Origin: Acinetobacter johnsonii CIP 64.6
Lineage (GTDB): Bacteria; Pseudomonadota; Gammaproteobacteria; Pseudomonadales; Moraxellaceae
NCBI RefSeq assembly: GCF_000368045.1
Contig: NZ_KB849236.1
Span: 313,926-377,925 of the forward strand
Direction: 5' to 3'
Length of the DNA: 64,000 bases
Shown here: positions 26,818 to 36,372 of the stretch, piece after piece
How positions within the stretch are numbered: position 1 is the first letter of the stretch
How the letters are laid out: each line of letters starts with the position of its first letter
Made by a program: the position numbers and the translations under genes
Notes under the pieces: model-generated
What the model was told of the DNA's origin: nothing
The model's input: only the letters and a program-made list of their open reading frames with translations
Databases searched by the model: none

Positions 26818-27795
26818 ATGCAAAGTATTATTCATCACCATTTTGGTGAACCTGTTGACGTCTTGGAAGCTGCAGATATGCCGCAACCTGAACCGAAAGC
26901 GGGTGAAGTACGTATTAAAATGATTCTATCGCCAATGCATAACCATGACGTGTGGACAGTGCGTGGTAGTTATGGTTATAAACCCACACTGCCTGCAATT
27001 GGTGGCAGTGAAGCTGTGGGTGTGATTGATGCGCTTGGTGAGGGTGTACAAGGCGTATCGATAGGGCAGCGTGTAGCAGTTGCTGCAGTTCATGGCAGTT
27101 GGGCTGAGTATTTTATTGCGCCAGCGCATGGCATAGTGCCTTTAACTGATGCGATTGATGACGAAACGGCAGCTCAGTTGATTGGGATGCCGATCAGTGC
27201 ACTGATGCTTTTAGATTTTATCGACTTACCAGCAGATTCGTGGTTGATTCAGAACACTGCCAATGGTGCGGTGGGTAAAACCGTGGCAATGATTGCAAAA
27301 GCGCGTGGTCAAAAGGTGATTCATTTGGTTCGCCGTACTGAGGCTGTAGCTGAAATGCAGGCCTTAGGCATTCAAAATGTGGTGGCAACAGACCAAGCCG
27401 ATTGGAAAGAACAAGTCAAAGCGATTCATGCAGATCAGCCACTGATTGCGGGTGTAGACTCCATTGGTGGTCAGGCCAGTGGTGAAATGTTGGCTTTGCT
27501 GAGTGAAAATAGTCTATTGGTTTCATTTGGCAGCATGACGGGTGAGACCATGCAGATTTCTTCGGGAGATCTGATTTTTAAACAAGCCACAGTCAAGGGC
27601 TTTTGGGCAAGTGTGGTGAATAAGCAATTGTCTGCTGAGCGCAAAAAAGCGTTAATTGTGGAGTTATTGACGCTTGCTGCACAGAAAAAATTACTCCTGC
27701 CTGTTGAAGGCATCTTCAGCTTTGCACAAATTAAAGATGCAGCACTGAAAGCGACGCAAGGCGCACGTCAGGGTAAAGTACTTTTGAAACCTTAA
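26818..27795 (+). CDS. MDR-family zinc-independent oxidoreductase (enoyl reductase-like)
   Basis: A 325-residue medium-chain dehydrogenase/reductase. The GroES-like N-terminal domain lacks the usual Zn cysteines and has H-N-H-D-V-W in their place. The nucleotide fold carries N-G-A-V-G-K-T-V-A-M-I-A instead of the classical GXGXXG, as in the quinone oxidoreductase/trans-2-enoyl reductase branch. NADPH use on quinones or alpha,beta-unsaturated carbonyls is therefore likely. It starts three bases after the TetR stop and is surely in the same operon. Confidence 0.82.
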   Translation: MQSIIHHHFGEPVDVLEAADMPQPEPKAGEVRIKMILSPMHNHDVWTVRGSYGYKPTLPAIGGSEAVGVIDALGEGVQGVSIGQRVAVAAVHGSWAEYFIAPAHGIVPLTDAIDDETAAQLIGMPISALMLLDFIDLPADSWLIQNTANGAVGKTVAMIAKARGQKVIHLVRRTEAVAEMQALGIQNVVATDQADWKEQVKAIHADQPLIAGVDSIGGQASGEMLALLSENSLLVSFGSMTGETMQISSGDLIFKQATVKGFWASVVNKQLSAERKKALIVELLTLAAQKKLLLPVEGIFSFAQIKDAALKATQGARQGKVLLKP

Positions 27796-27862
27796 CCGTT
27801 TTCGACTTAGATCAGCTGTGAAGCTGATCTAGCATCATTCATCAAAAATAAGGATAAAGCGT

Positions 27863-28216
27863 ATGATGGGACAGATTTTGATTGCTTTAATTGCACTGTT
27901 GCATGTGTATATTTTAGTTTTAGAGATGTTTTTATGGGATAAGCCTTATGGTCTAAAAGCCTTTGGTAATACGCCTGAAAAAGCACAACTGACCAAAGTC
28001 ATGGCGCAAAATCAGGGCTTATACAATGGTTTCTTGGCAGCAGGTCTATTTTGGGCGCTATGTGCACCCGAAACTTATGCACTGCCACTGGCCAATTTCT
28101 TTTTAGGCTGCGTTTTGGTTGCTGGGATTTATGGTGGGTTGACCGCCAGTAAGAAAATTATCTACATTCAAGCCTTACCTGCGGCTGTGGCGTTACTTGC
28201 GGTGAATGTTCTCTAA
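27863..28216 (+). CDS. DUF1304 membrane protein
   Basis: Four hydrophobic helices over 117 residues. The pattern H-x-Y-I-L-V-L-E-M-F-L-W near the start and N-Q-G-L-Y-N-G-F-L-A-A-G-L in the middle is the DUF1304 signature. Function unknown. It lies 67 bp after the oxidoreductase and before a shared terminator. The same gene order (TetR, oxidoreductase, DUF1304) recurs in NemR-like operons, as I know them. Confidence 0.85.
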   Translation: MMGQILIALIALLHVYILVLEMFLWDKPYGLKAFGNTPEKAQLTKVMAQNQGLYNGFLAAGLFWALCAPETYALPLANFFLGCVLVAGIYGGLTASKKIIYIQALPAAVALLAVNVL

Positions 28217-28249
28217 ACCAAATGAAACAACTGATTGAGTTCTGCATTA

Positions 28250-28280
28250 AAAAAGCCAACGTCGAGACGTTGGCTTTTTA
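28250..28280. terminator. Bidirectional terminator
   Basis: AAAAAGCCAACGT / ACGTTGGCTTTTT perfect stem between the convergent DUF1304 and pirin genes. Confidence 0.92.
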
Positions 28281-28294
28281 TTGTGAGTGATGAC

Positions 28295-28990
28295 TTATTT
28301 GACTTCAGGCAAATCAAACCAAATCACTTGTGTATCTTCTAAGGCTTTAACCTCGCTTGCGTCTAAAAAAGCAATCGCGTCGCCTGCATGAAGGGTGTGT
28401 TCTGCAACTTGGATTGAACCTGAAATTACATGCACATAGTTAATATGCTGTGTAGCTTTAACTTCTAGCATTTGATCTTTTTCAATCACAGCCGTTTTGA
28501 CTTCTGCATCTTGACGGATATGCATTGCAGCATTGTCATTTGGACCACAGATCACATGCCATTGATTTGGCTGCTCATGTGGATCAAGACGAATCTGCTG
28601 ATAGGTTGGTGCTGCATCTCTTTGATTTGGGGTAATCCAAATTTGTAGCAAATGTACTGGCTCATCACCCTGATTCATTTCGCTATGCTGTACACCTGTA
28701 CCTGCACTCATCAGTTGCCATTCACCAGCAGAAATACCACCATGGTTACCCATGCTGTCTTTATGGGTGATGGTACCATTGAGCACACAGGTCAAGATTT
28801 CCATATTGTCATGGGGGTGTTGCCCAAAACCTTGATGGCCCGCGATCACGTCGTCATTGATGACACGTAAGGCACTCACGCCCATATATTTAGGGTTATA
28901 CCAACTGCCAAAAGAAAAGCTGTGTTTAGACTCTAGCCAACCGATATTGACATGACCACGGTCTTGACTGCGATGAATTAAAGCATCCAT
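28295..28990 (-). CDS. Pirin-family protein (bicupin)
   Basis: A 231-residue two-cupin protein. The N-terminal cupin has the metal site H-P-H-D-N-M-E and later G-V-Q-H-S-E-M-N, as in pirins with quercetin 2,3-dioxygenase activity. The physiological substrate in bacteria is usually unknown. I place the start at the ATG at 28990, which has GGAG 8 nt upstream, rather than 26 codons further up. Monocistronic. Confidence 0.9.
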   Translation of the reverse strand: MDALIHRSQDRGHVNIGWLESKHSFSFGSWYNPKYMGVSALRVINDDVIAGHQGFGQHPHDNMEILTCVLNGTITHKDSMGNHGGISAGEWQLMSAGTGVQHSEMNQGDEPVHLLQIWITPNQRDAAPTYQQIRLDPHEQPNQWHVICGPNDNAAMHIRQDAEVKTAVIEKDQMLEVKATQHINYVHVISGSIQVAEHTLHAGDAIAFLDASEVKALEDTQVIWFDLPEVK

Positions 28991-29111
28991 TTTGAACTCC
29001 AATCTTATTTTTAATCTATGGAGTAATTTTAGCGTTTTATATTTGTCGCTAAAATAGTGAATTTGCAATGTTGCGTTTCAATATTGAAATGATACAACAC
29101 ATATTCCAGCC

Positions 29112-30182
29112 TCAGTCTAAATCACAATACCGTACACGGAAATCTTTCCAGACGTAGTTTTTGCCTTGCGCATATTCAGCTAAAAATTGTTGATGTAGCT
29201 TCGGCTGCTGTTGCATCCAGTCATTGCCCCATTTCATACCAAGTGGAGGCGCTTTGTCTTTAAAAACAAAATAGTCATCAAGGCAAGTACTGCTTTCAAC
29301 GGAGAGTGGTACATCTTGATCATCGAGATAATTTTCATAGTTAATCGAGTTGGGTGGATTCTTTAAGAACACTTTGTCACTGGCGGTGAGCAGAATTTTC
29401 TGTTCAAAGTGCTTCAATTGACCTTGTCTGTATTCATAGCGGGTTTCAAGGTTATAAGGGTGTACGGTTTGGTAGTCGCCTGGAGACTTGGTGCTGTATT
29501 CCAGTATTGCATTATTATAATCTAATAAGTCTTCATCCCATTTGGGGCCAAAACTCATCCCATCTTCAATGGCTGGAGCCACAAATTGTACGCGGTGGAG
29601 CTGTTTTCCATTCGTGTCGATTTCAATAATTTCATAGCTGTATCGGTAGCGATTGTTGGTATAGATGGGGTTCATGGCCGCATTGGCTTTTAACTCTGTA
29701 GGAGGAGTATAGGCATAGCGAGTACGAAAAATCAGTGCGAGATTTTTAGCGACGGGTATAATCGAAAACAGTTCATGATCTTTGACAGTGTTGTTGAGTT
29801 GGGGCTGTAGGGTGATTTTTTCTCTATTTTCAGCATAAGCCTCGCCTATTGAAAAAACTGCCGAGTGGGGCGAGTTTAAATAAAGCAGTTTAGGCTTTTG
29901 CCCCGTTCGAATCGCGTAATAGTGAATCGGAGATTTGCCTGCGATGACATAATAGAGTGCATTCAAAAGTGGATCTTTGAGGCTATCTTGCTCTGGAATG
30001 TATTGCGGATGACGGATTTTTTCATGATCATCCAGACTGTCAAATGGATTGTCAGATTCGACTACATATGCAGAAGCATCCACGCTGGTCACGATTTCTT
30101 CATCTAATTCGGCAAAGCTATAAGTTGAGAAAGATAGTAAGCAGGCCACGGGCAGTATTATTTTTAAAGCGTTCATCGTCAT
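29112..30182 (-). CDS. Secreted hypothetical protein
   Basis: I do not recognise it. After the start at 30182 (or the next ATG at 30176) there is a clear signal peptide, with a hydrophobic core I-I-L-P-V-A-C-L-L-S-F and an A-E cleavage site, and then about 330 soluble residues rich in Tyr, Asn and Asp. Two cysteines near the C-terminus (S-T-C-L-D-D and R-Y-C-D-L-D) could form a disulfide. The longer frame upstream runs through the terminator of the L,D-transpeptidase gene, so I reject it as the start. Confidence 0.65.
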   Translation of the reverse strand: MTMNALKIILPVACLLSFSTYSFAELDEEIVTSVDASAYVVESDNPFDSLDDHEKIRHPQYIPEQDSLKDPLLNALYYVIAGKSPIHYYAIRTGQKPKLLYLNSPHSAVFSIGEAYAENREKITLQPQLNNTVKDHELFSIIPVAKNLALIFRTRYAYTPPTELKANAAMNPIYTNNRYRYSYEIIEIDTNGKQLHRVQFVAPAIEDGMSFGPKWDEDLLDYNNAILEYSTKSPGDYQTVHPYNLETRYEYRQGQLKHFEQKILLTASDKVFLKNPPNSINYENYLDDQDVPLSVESSTCLDDYFVFKDKAPPLGMKWGNDWMQQQPKLHQQFLAEYAQGKNYVWKDFRVRYCDLD

Positions 30183-30203
30183 TTTTATATTGTTGTAATT
30201 GAA

Positions 30204-30235
30204 AAAAGGTGCTCTCAAGAGAACACCTTTTATAG
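30204..30235 (-). terminator. Terminator of the L,D-transpeptidase gene
   Basis: AAAAGGTG / CACCTTTT stem with an inner TCT / AGA and a T-run on the minus strand. Confidence 0.85.
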
Positions 30236-30257
30236 CGTAAATAACTTAGAAAGCCAA

Positions 30258-31499
30258 TTATTCTAAGAATTTAACCGTAACACCTGACTTCACTTTTTTG
30301 CCAAGATCATTAGCATCCCAGTTGGTCAAACGGATACAACCGTGCGATGCTGTTTTAGAAATAGCTGAAGGGTTTGGTGTACCATGAATACCAAATGATT
30401 TTTTGCTTAAACCAATCCAGATATTCCCTACAGGACCATTTGGACCCGGTGGTAGAGAAAGTGGTTTTAAGTTTTTGCCCTGTACAAAGTTACTTGGTGA
30501 GTAGCTATACCAAGGATTTGGCGCAACACCAGTGACTTTATAAGTACCCGTTGGAGACGGAGTATCTGAGCTACCAATGGTTGCAGGGAAAGAACCGATC
30601 ATTTGGTTGCGGCTGTTAAATAAATACAGCTGTTTTGCACCTTTGTGCGCAACGATCAAATGAATGTCTTCTGGCACTTCATTGCGGATATTGGCCACAA
30701 TAATTTTTTCGCCCGCTTTTTTGAAGGTCGCTTTTGGATTTAACTTCTGCAAGAAGTCTTCATCCATATGGAACTTTTCACCCAACATTTCAGTCACGCG
30801 AGTGTAATACAAACCTTTCATTTTGGCTTGTAGTGCATAATCGCGTGGAATTGATGCAGCATAAGGACCTTTTAGGTCTGCTTCGGTAATGGTGTATTCA
30901 ATAAACGCAGGTTTAGAACCTTGGCTTGCTATTAGGGCATCCCAAGTTTCTTTGGTTAAAGTGCCTGTTGCTTTTAAACCGCTCATTTGCTGGAACGAAG
31001 CAATGGCTTTGAGGGTGTTTTTACCGCTCATGCCATCAATTGCGCCCGGAGACGCATGTGCATTATTCAACATCACGTGAGCACGTGCATAGACAGGGAA
31101 TTGGCCTTTACCAATATTGTCAAACCATTCTGCACTGTTTAAACCATTTAATGTCCACGATGCTTTAGCTGCAGCAGGATTGGTCGTCGTGGTGGTCGGT
31201 GCAGGGGTGGTTTTGCTTGGTGCAGCACCAACGTCAGCGGTTTTATCTTCAGATTGTTCAAGTTGATCTAAAGTTTGCGAAGCTTGGTTTAAGTCTGCTT
31301 GTTCTTTTGCTGTAATTTGGCTATTTGCAACCGCAGTAGAAGCTGAAGCGACATCTGTTGCTAAAGGATCAATAGGATCTTGAACTGAAGTATCAATGAT
31401 CTTTTTTGGCGTCAAGGGTTGTTCAGTAGTAGATGCAGCAAACGCTGTACCAGCAAGAATGCAACTTAAACTCATCGCGAGTATTGTGCGAACGAACAT
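30258..31499 (-). CDS. L,D-transpeptidase with peptidoglycan-binding domain (LdtJ-like)
   Basis: Periplasmic enzyme of the YkuD family that forms L,D cross-links or exchanges D-amino acids in peptidoglycan. A signal peptide ends near A-F-A-A. A Thr/Pro/Ala-rich linker (about residues 20-110) is followed by a PG_binding_1 domain (about 115-180, with G-M-S-G-K-N-T-L-K-A-I) and the YkuD domain. The catalytic motif is H-G-T-P-N-P with S-H-G-C-I-R-L; the nucleophile is about Cys388. I use the ATG at 31499 because AAGG precedes it, not the TTG three codons upstream. Size and layout recall LdtJ of A. baumannii. Confidence 0.88.
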   Translation of the reverse strand: MFVRTILAMSLSCILAGTAFAASTTEQPLTPKKIIDTSVQDPIDPLATDVASASTAVANSQITAKEQADLNQASQTLDQLEQSEDKTADVGAAPSKTTPAPTTTTTNPAAAKASWTLNGLNSAEWFDNIGKGQFPVYARAHVMLNNAHASPGAIDGMSGKNTLKAIASFQQMSGLKATGTLTKETWDALIASQGSKPAFIEYTITEADLKGPYAASIPRDYALQAKMKGLYYTRVTEMLGEKFHMDEDFLQKLNPKATFKKAGEKIIVANIRNEVPEDIHLIVAHKGAKQLYLFNSRNQMIGSFPATIGSSDTPSPTGTYKVTGVAPNPWYSYSPSNFVQGKNLKPLSLPPGPNGPVGNIWIGLSKKSFGIHGTPNPSAISKTASHGCIRLTNWDANDLGKKVKSGVTVKFLE

Positions 31500-31701
31500 G
31501 TAATTCAACCTTAAGAATTATTCATTTACAAAGTAAAAACTAGTGAAGTATTACAGAAAAAAGATGGAGATGCAGTATTTGTTTTGTGTAAATATTCGTT
31601 TGCATCTTTGTCCTGATCGAATTTTAGTGTTATGAGAAGTTATTAAAAATTCGACCTTTTTGTTATGATGGTGAGCAAATTTAATTGAGATGGGAAAGTA
31701 A

Positions 31702-32772
31702 ATGACGACGCTTAAAAATGATCGTTTTCTACGTGCTTTATTACGTGAACCTGTAGATACCACACCCGTCTGGATGATGCGTCAAGCAGGGCGTTATTTA
31801 CCTGAATATCGTGCAACCCGTGCACAAGCGGGTGATTTCCTTTCGCTGTGTAAAAATAACGAATTTGCGTGTGAAGTAACTTTACAGCCTTTACGTCGTT
31901 ATGAGCTCGACGCTGCCATTTTATTTTCAGATATTTTAACTGTACCCGATGCTTTGGGTTTAGGGCTTTATTTTGAAGCTGGGGAAGGGCCTAAATTTCA
32001 TAAAACGGTCCGTACTGAACAAGATGTGGCGAATTTACCTCAGTTTAATGCCGCGTCTGATCTCGACTATGTGATGAATGCAGTCAAGACGATTCGTTCA
32101 GCCTTAGGTGGACAAGTGCCTTTAATTGGCTTTTCAGGCAGTCCTTGGACGCTGGCAACTTATATGGTTGAAGGTGGTTCGAGCAAAGACTTCCGTTTCA
32201 CCAAACAAATGATGTATGCGCAACCTGAAGTTTTACATGCGCTGCTCGATCGTTTGGCTGATGCGGTAATTGACTATCTAAATGCGCAAATTGATGCAGG
32301 TGCTCAAGCCGTACAAATTTTTGACAGCTGGGGCGGGGCATTGGCACACCGTGAATATTTAGAATTTTCTTTAAAATACATGCAAAAAATTGTTGCAGGT
32401 TTAAAACGTGAAAATGAAGGACGTAAAGTGCCTGTGATCTTATTCACTAAAGGTGGCGGTCAGTGGCTAGAGCCGATGGTGGCAACAGGAGCTGATGCTT
32501 TTGGTTTAGATTGGACGACGCCATTAAATGTAGCTCGTCAAACGGTGGCTGGCCGTGCGGCACTGCAAGGCAACTTAGACCCTGCAACATTATATGGTTC
32601 GCATGACACCATCGTGAAAGCCACTAAAGCCATGTTGGATGACGCTTATGCAGGCGGTGAGAAAACAGGTTATGTTGCAAACTTAGGTCACGGCATTACT
32701 CAGTGGGTTGACCCTGAAAACCCGAAAGCCTTTATTGATACTGTGCATGAATACAGTGCCAAATATCTCTAA
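31702..32772 (+). CDS. hemE: Uroporphyrinogen decarboxylase
   Basis: Cytosolic haem-biosynthesis enzyme removing four acetate carboxyls from uroporphyrinogen III to give coproporphyrinogen III. The N-terminal signature P-V-W-M-M-R-Q-A-G-R-Y-L-P-E-Y-R is complete, as are G-F-S-G-S-P-W-T and the G-N-L-D-P and N-L-G-H-G-I motifs. The length of 356 is normal. GGGAAAG lies just before the ATG. A DUF817 gene follows 33 bp later and may be co-transcribed. Confidence 0.96.
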   Translation: MTTLKNDRFLRALLREPVDTTPVWMMRQAGRYLPEYRATRAQAGDFLSLCKNNEFACEVTLQPLRRYELDAAILFSDILTVPDALGLGLYFEAGEGPKFHKTVRTEQDVANLPQFNAASDLDYVMNAVKTIRSALGGQVPLIGFSGSPWTLATYMVEGGSSKDFRFTKQMMYAQPEVLHALLDRLADAVIDYLNAQIDAGAQAVQIFDSWGGALAHREYLEFSLKYMQKIVAGLKRENEGRKVPVILFTKGGGQWLEPMVATGADAFGLDWTTPLNVARQTVAGRAALQGNLDPATLYGSHDTIVKATKAMLDDAYAGGEKTGYVANLGHGITQWVDPENPKAFIDTVHEYSAKYL

Positions 32773-32805
32773 GTTTCACAGCTTCAATTCAATTAGGATT
32801 CATGC

Positions 32806-33606
32806 GTGATCACGATTTTAAAATCATGTTTTGAGTTCTCATCTAAGGCAGCTTCGGCTGCCTTATTTGGGATATTACTGTTATTGGCTTTTGCGTTCAC
32901 AGCCAGTATGGGGGATCAGGAATATTTCGGCTTTTTCCGTTATGACTATCTATTGTTTTATGCCGTACTGATTCAGGTATGTCTACTGTATTTAAAACTT
33001 GAGTCTTGGACCGAAGCTAAAGTGATTGCATTATTTCATGTGATGGCAATGGTGATGGAAATCTTTTTGACCCATCCGCAAATTGCGTCTTGGCAGTATC
33101 CGCATCCCGCCGTGTTTAAAATTTTAACAGTGCCTTTGTTTGCAGGTTTTATGTATTCGGCTGTGGGTAGTTTTTTTGCGCGTTCATTACGTCTCTATCA
33201 TGTTTCTTTTCAGCACTTACCCCGTTTCTCCGCCATGCTGACATTGGCGGTGTTGTCTTATATCAACTTTATGTCCAAATTTTTTGTTCCAGATATTCGT
33301 TATCTTTTGTTTGCGTGGAGCATAGTGCTATTTTGGAAAACCAAGATTGGCTTTGAATTACAGCAGCACCGTTTTCAACTGCCGATGTTACCCGTACTTT
33401 TACTGTTGGCTTTTATTATTTGGATTGCGGAAAATATCAGTACGTTTTACCAAATCTGGTTGTACCCAAGTCAAGTCGATGCATGGCATATGGTCGGTTG
33501 GGGCAAGTTGGGTTCTTGGTATTTATTGCTACTGCTCAGTCTGGTGTTGGTGTTAAAGATTTTAGGGAAACGAGACCTACGTGGCAGTTGGTCCTTATAC
33601 CGCTAA
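32806..33606 (+). CDS. DUF817 integral membrane protein
   Basis: About eight hydrophobic helices over 266 residues. The conserved stretches W-Q-Y-P-H-P-A-V-F, P-L-F-A-G-F-M-Y-S-A-V-G and the late G-S-W-Y-L-L-L place it in the uncharacterised DUF817 family. The start is a GTG with AGGA upstream. The close spacing to hemE suggests joint transcription, though no functional link is known. Confidence 0.8.
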   Translation: MITILKSCFEFSSKAASAALFGILLLLAFAFTASMGDQEYFGFFRYDYLLFYAVLIQVCLLYLKLESWTEAKVIALFHVMAMVMEIFLTHPQIASWQYPHPAVFKILTVPLFAGFMYSAVGSFFARSLRLYHVSFQHLPRFSAMLTLAVLSYINFMSKFFVPDIRYLLFAWSIVLFWKTKIGFELQQHRFQLPMLPVLLLLAFIIWIAENISTFYQIWLYPSQVDAWHMVGWGKLGSWYLLLLLSLVLVLKILGKRDLRGSWSLYR

Positions 33607-33752
33607 AGCACATTTTTAAATATTCACTTCACTTTAGTATAAATTGTTTTGCGTTATGCGCTTGTTACCGCTATCTTACAAGGGTGTAGCTCAAAATACA
33701 CACAATAGGAACAATAAAAATACTCGGAGATAATCGAGTCTGGAGAAACCTT

Positions 33753-34223
33753 ATGTTGAAAAAAATAGCATTGGCTGCGGTTTTGGCTGTTGGTTCTACC
33801 GCTACATTTGCAGATAATGACGTCGGTTGTGGTATTGGTTCACAAATTTGGGCTGGCCAGTCTGGTAAAGTCGCTAAAATTTTAGCGGGTACAACCAATG
33901 GTCTTTTCGCTAACCAACTTTTCGGTATTACCTTTGGTACTTTAGGTTGTAGCGGTACAGGTACTGTGACTGCTCAGGCTGTAACATTTACCAACGAAAA
34001 TGCGGAAGCATTGGCGCGTGATATGGCAGTCGGTGAGGGCGAAAGTCTAAATGTACTGGCTGAATTACTGAACATCCAGTCTGAAGATAAAGCACGTTTC
34101 TTTGAAGTGTCTAAACAAAACTTCGCAAAAATCTATTCAGCTGAAAACCAAGATGCGCTTCAAGTATTAGCATCTTTACAAGCAGTCATGGCAACGGATA
34201 GCGTATTAAAAGCATACGTTTAA
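33753..34223 (+). CDS. DUF3015 secreted protein
   Basis: A 156-residue protein with a standard signal peptide (M-L-K-K-I-A-L-A-A-V-L-A-V, cleavage near F-A-D). The mature part begins D-V-G-C-G-I-G-S-Q-I-W and includes a second cysteine in L-G-C-S-G-T, the pattern of the DUF3015 family. Family members are periplasmic or outer-membrane associated with no known function; in several genera they sit beside a DUF4105 gene, as here. Confidence 0.85.
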   Translation: MLKKIALAAVLAVGSTATFADNDVGCGIGSQIWAGQSGKVAKILAGTTNGLFANQLFGITFGTLGCSGTGTVTAQAVTFTNENAEALARDMAVGEGESLNVLAELLNIQSEDKARFFEVSKQNFAKIYSAENQDALQVLASLQAVMATDSVLKAYV

Positions 34224-34232
34224 TTGCACCAT

Positions 34233-34262
34233 AAAACCCTGCCATTCAGGCAGGGTTTTTCA
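34233..34262 (+). terminator. Terminator of the DUF3015 gene
   Basis: Perfect 11-bp stem AAAACCCTGCC / GGCAGGGTTTT with a 5-nt loop and T-run. Confidence 0.92.
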
Positions 34263-34292
34263 TATCTAAAAAAGAAGAATAGCTAACACTGC

Positions 34293-36176
34293 ATGAAATC
34301 TGTTGTCCTCCTCTCAAGTGTGCTATTCAGCACCAGCATCTTTGCTCAAGCACCTCGCTCAGCAGAGTTTTATATTGAAAAAGCACAGCAGCTGAAGCTA
34401 GCCTCAAATGTGACGTGGCAACGTTTGATGTATGCCAATGCTTCAGGACAAAGTGAAGTCACTTACCGTCCATTTTTTTATAGTGAACACGGACAAACTC
34501 AGCTCAAACAAGAGCTTGATGCCAATATTGCAGCACTTTTTACTCCAGCCGAAGCCAATCAATCGATTCAGTGTCGCTTTCCGGCACGTTCAAAATGGCT
34601 CATAGGACAACTGAATATTGCATCAAACCAACTGACTAAAGCCTCATGTCCTGAGCTGGATGAGTGGCTTGGGCAAATTAAGCCGTATAAGGCGACTTTA
34701 ATTTACGCCACGGACTTTATGGGCAATCCCAGTTCGATGTTTGGGCATACCCTGTTAAGGCTCGATCCTAAAGACCAAAAACAGCTGAACTTAGTCTCTT
34801 ATGCCGTGAATTATGTAGCGACAGTGGCCAATAGCGACAGCTTTTCTTTTGCATGGAAGGGCTTAACCGGGCAGTACCCAGGTGAGTACTCACTCATGCC
34901 GTACTATCGAAAAGTGAAAGAATATGGTGATTTGGAAAGCCGCGATTTGTGGGAGTATGAGTTAGCCCTGACGCCAGAAGAAACCAAAACCATGGTTGAG
35001 CATATTTGGGAACTCAAGCATGTGCAATTTCCTTACTATTTTATCAGTGATAACTGTGCCTATCGTTTACTGGGTTTAATTGATTTGGTACGGCCAGAGG
35101 TCAACCTACAAAAACAATTTAAAACCGCTGCGATTCCTGTTGAGACTATTAAGGCGGTCGATGAAAACCATCTAATTGCAGAAAGTGTTTACCGTCCAGC
35201 TTTAGAAACTCAGTTGTTGGCACAAGCCAAACAACACGGACAAGCCTTGGCAGCGGCTGCGCATCAGGTTGCGCAACTTGAACCTGCTCAAATGCAAGAT
35301 TATTTGAATCGCTATGCCTTGGTGGATCAGGCACGTATTTTAGAAATGGCCTATGACCATGTGTATTTACAGTTAATTGCACAAAAGATTGCGGCAGAAG
35401 ACGCCCAACCGCGTATTCGACAACTGCTGGGTTTGCGGAGTCAGATTGACTTGGAAAAGCAACGTCAAGTGGTCGAAGCGCCAAAAGTAGATCCAGTAAA
35501 AGGCCACCATGCGCGAACCGTTCAGCTTGAAGCAGGTGAGATACAAGGTGACACTTATTTCCGACTGAGCCATCGTCAGGCCTATCATGACTTGATTGAC
35601 CCACAAGGCGGCTTTCGTTTGGGTACACAGCTTAAATTTCTAGATGGTAGCCTCGAATATCGCGATGATCGACTAAAACTGCAAGAACTAAATGTGCTGG
35701 AGGTCAATGCCTACAGTCCATTGACTGCTTTTAAAACACCATTAAGCTGGGGTTTTAACATGGGTTGGCAACAAGAGGCACTAAATCGAGATGGTGCATT
35801 TAGTGAACAGGATCAACACGGTGTATTCAATCTATCCAGTCAGTTTGGCTATAGTGTGGCAGATCAAGAGCGTCAACATTTATGCTATGCACAATTGCAA
35901 AATCATGTTCAAGCAGGCAAAGCTTTAGACCGAGGTTGGCGCGTGGGACTTGGGCCAACGGTAGGCTGCCAGAACATCTGGAGCGAACATATCAATAGTT
36001 TGGTACAGGTCGAGCTGCCATATTGGGAAGATAGCCATCAATGGCAAGTCAGACTGAATACTCAGTTGCAATATTTATTCAATCAGCAAAATGCGTTGAG
36101 GCTTCATTGGCAGTATCAACAGCAAAAAGGCAAAGATTGGGATCAGACGGGTTTGAGTTATATCCATTTCTTTTAG
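34293..36176 (+). CDS. DUF4105 family periplasmic/outer-membrane protein
   Basis: A 627-residue exported protein (signal peptide 1-18, ending I-F-A-Q). The central region (about 130-300) has the DUF4105/Lnb-N-terminal hallmarks D-F-M-G-N-P-S-S-M-F-G-H-T-L-L-R and D-N-C-A-Y-R-L-L, the conserved Cys and His hinting at a papain-like catalytic site. The last 200 residues alternate in a beta-barrel-like fashion and end in a terminal Phe, which fits outer-membrane insertion. The role is unknown in bacteria with this form. It follows the DUF3015 gene after a terminator. Confidence 0.8.
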   Translation: MKSVVLLSSVLFSTSIFAQAPRSAEFYIEKAQQLKLASNVTWQRLMYANASGQSEVTYRPFFYSEHGQTQLKQELDANIAALFTPAEANQSIQCRFPARSKWLIGQLNIASNQLTKASCPELDEWLGQIKPYKATLIYATDFMGNPSSMFGHTLLRLDPKDQKQLNLVSYAVNYVATVANSDSFSFAWKGLTGQYPGEYSLMPYYRKVKEYGDLESRDLWEYELALTPEETKTMVEHIWELKHVQFPYYFISDNCAYRLLGLIDLVRPEVNLQKQFKTAAIPVETIKAVDENHLIAESVYRPALETQLLAQAKQHGQALAAAAHQVAQLEPAQMQDYLNRYALVDQARILEMAYDHVYLQLIAQKIAAEDAQPRIRQLLGLRSQIDLEKQRQVVEAPKVDPVKGHHARTVQLEAGEIQGDTYFRLSHRQAYHDLIDPQGGFRLGTQLKFLDGSLEYRDDRLKLQELNVLEVNAYSPLTAFKTPLSWGFNMGWQQEALNRDGAFSEQDQHGVFNLSSQFGYSVADQERQHLCYAQLQNHVQAGKALDRGWRVGLGPTVGCQNIWSEHINSLVQVELPYWEDSHQWQVRLNTQLQYLFNQQNALRLHWQYQQQKGKDWDQTGLSYIHFF

Positions 36177-36191
36177 TTCGATCCTCTTTTC

Positions 36192-36218
36192 AAAGCTCCA
36201 ATAATGGGGCTTTTTTTA
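36192..36218 (+). terminator. Terminator of the DUF4105 gene
   Basis: AAAGCTCCA / TGGGGCTTT stem (one G-T pair) with an ATAA loop and a T7 run. Confidence 0.85.
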
Positions 36219-36372
36219 TGAAAGTCATTGCCATTAAAACAACCAAACGTGAGCCTTACTTTTTATAAAGCGCTGAAAATGAAAGCTGATGGTGAAAATA
36301 AGTATTGAAATTTGTTATATTAATCACATAAATGTCTAGTAAGTCTCAAAAATATATAAATAGGTAAGTTTT

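Noticed and set aside
30183..30218. Upstream start for the secreted hypothetical gene
   Set aside because: This extension lies in the terminator hairpin of the L,D-transpeptidase gene and would hide the signal peptide.
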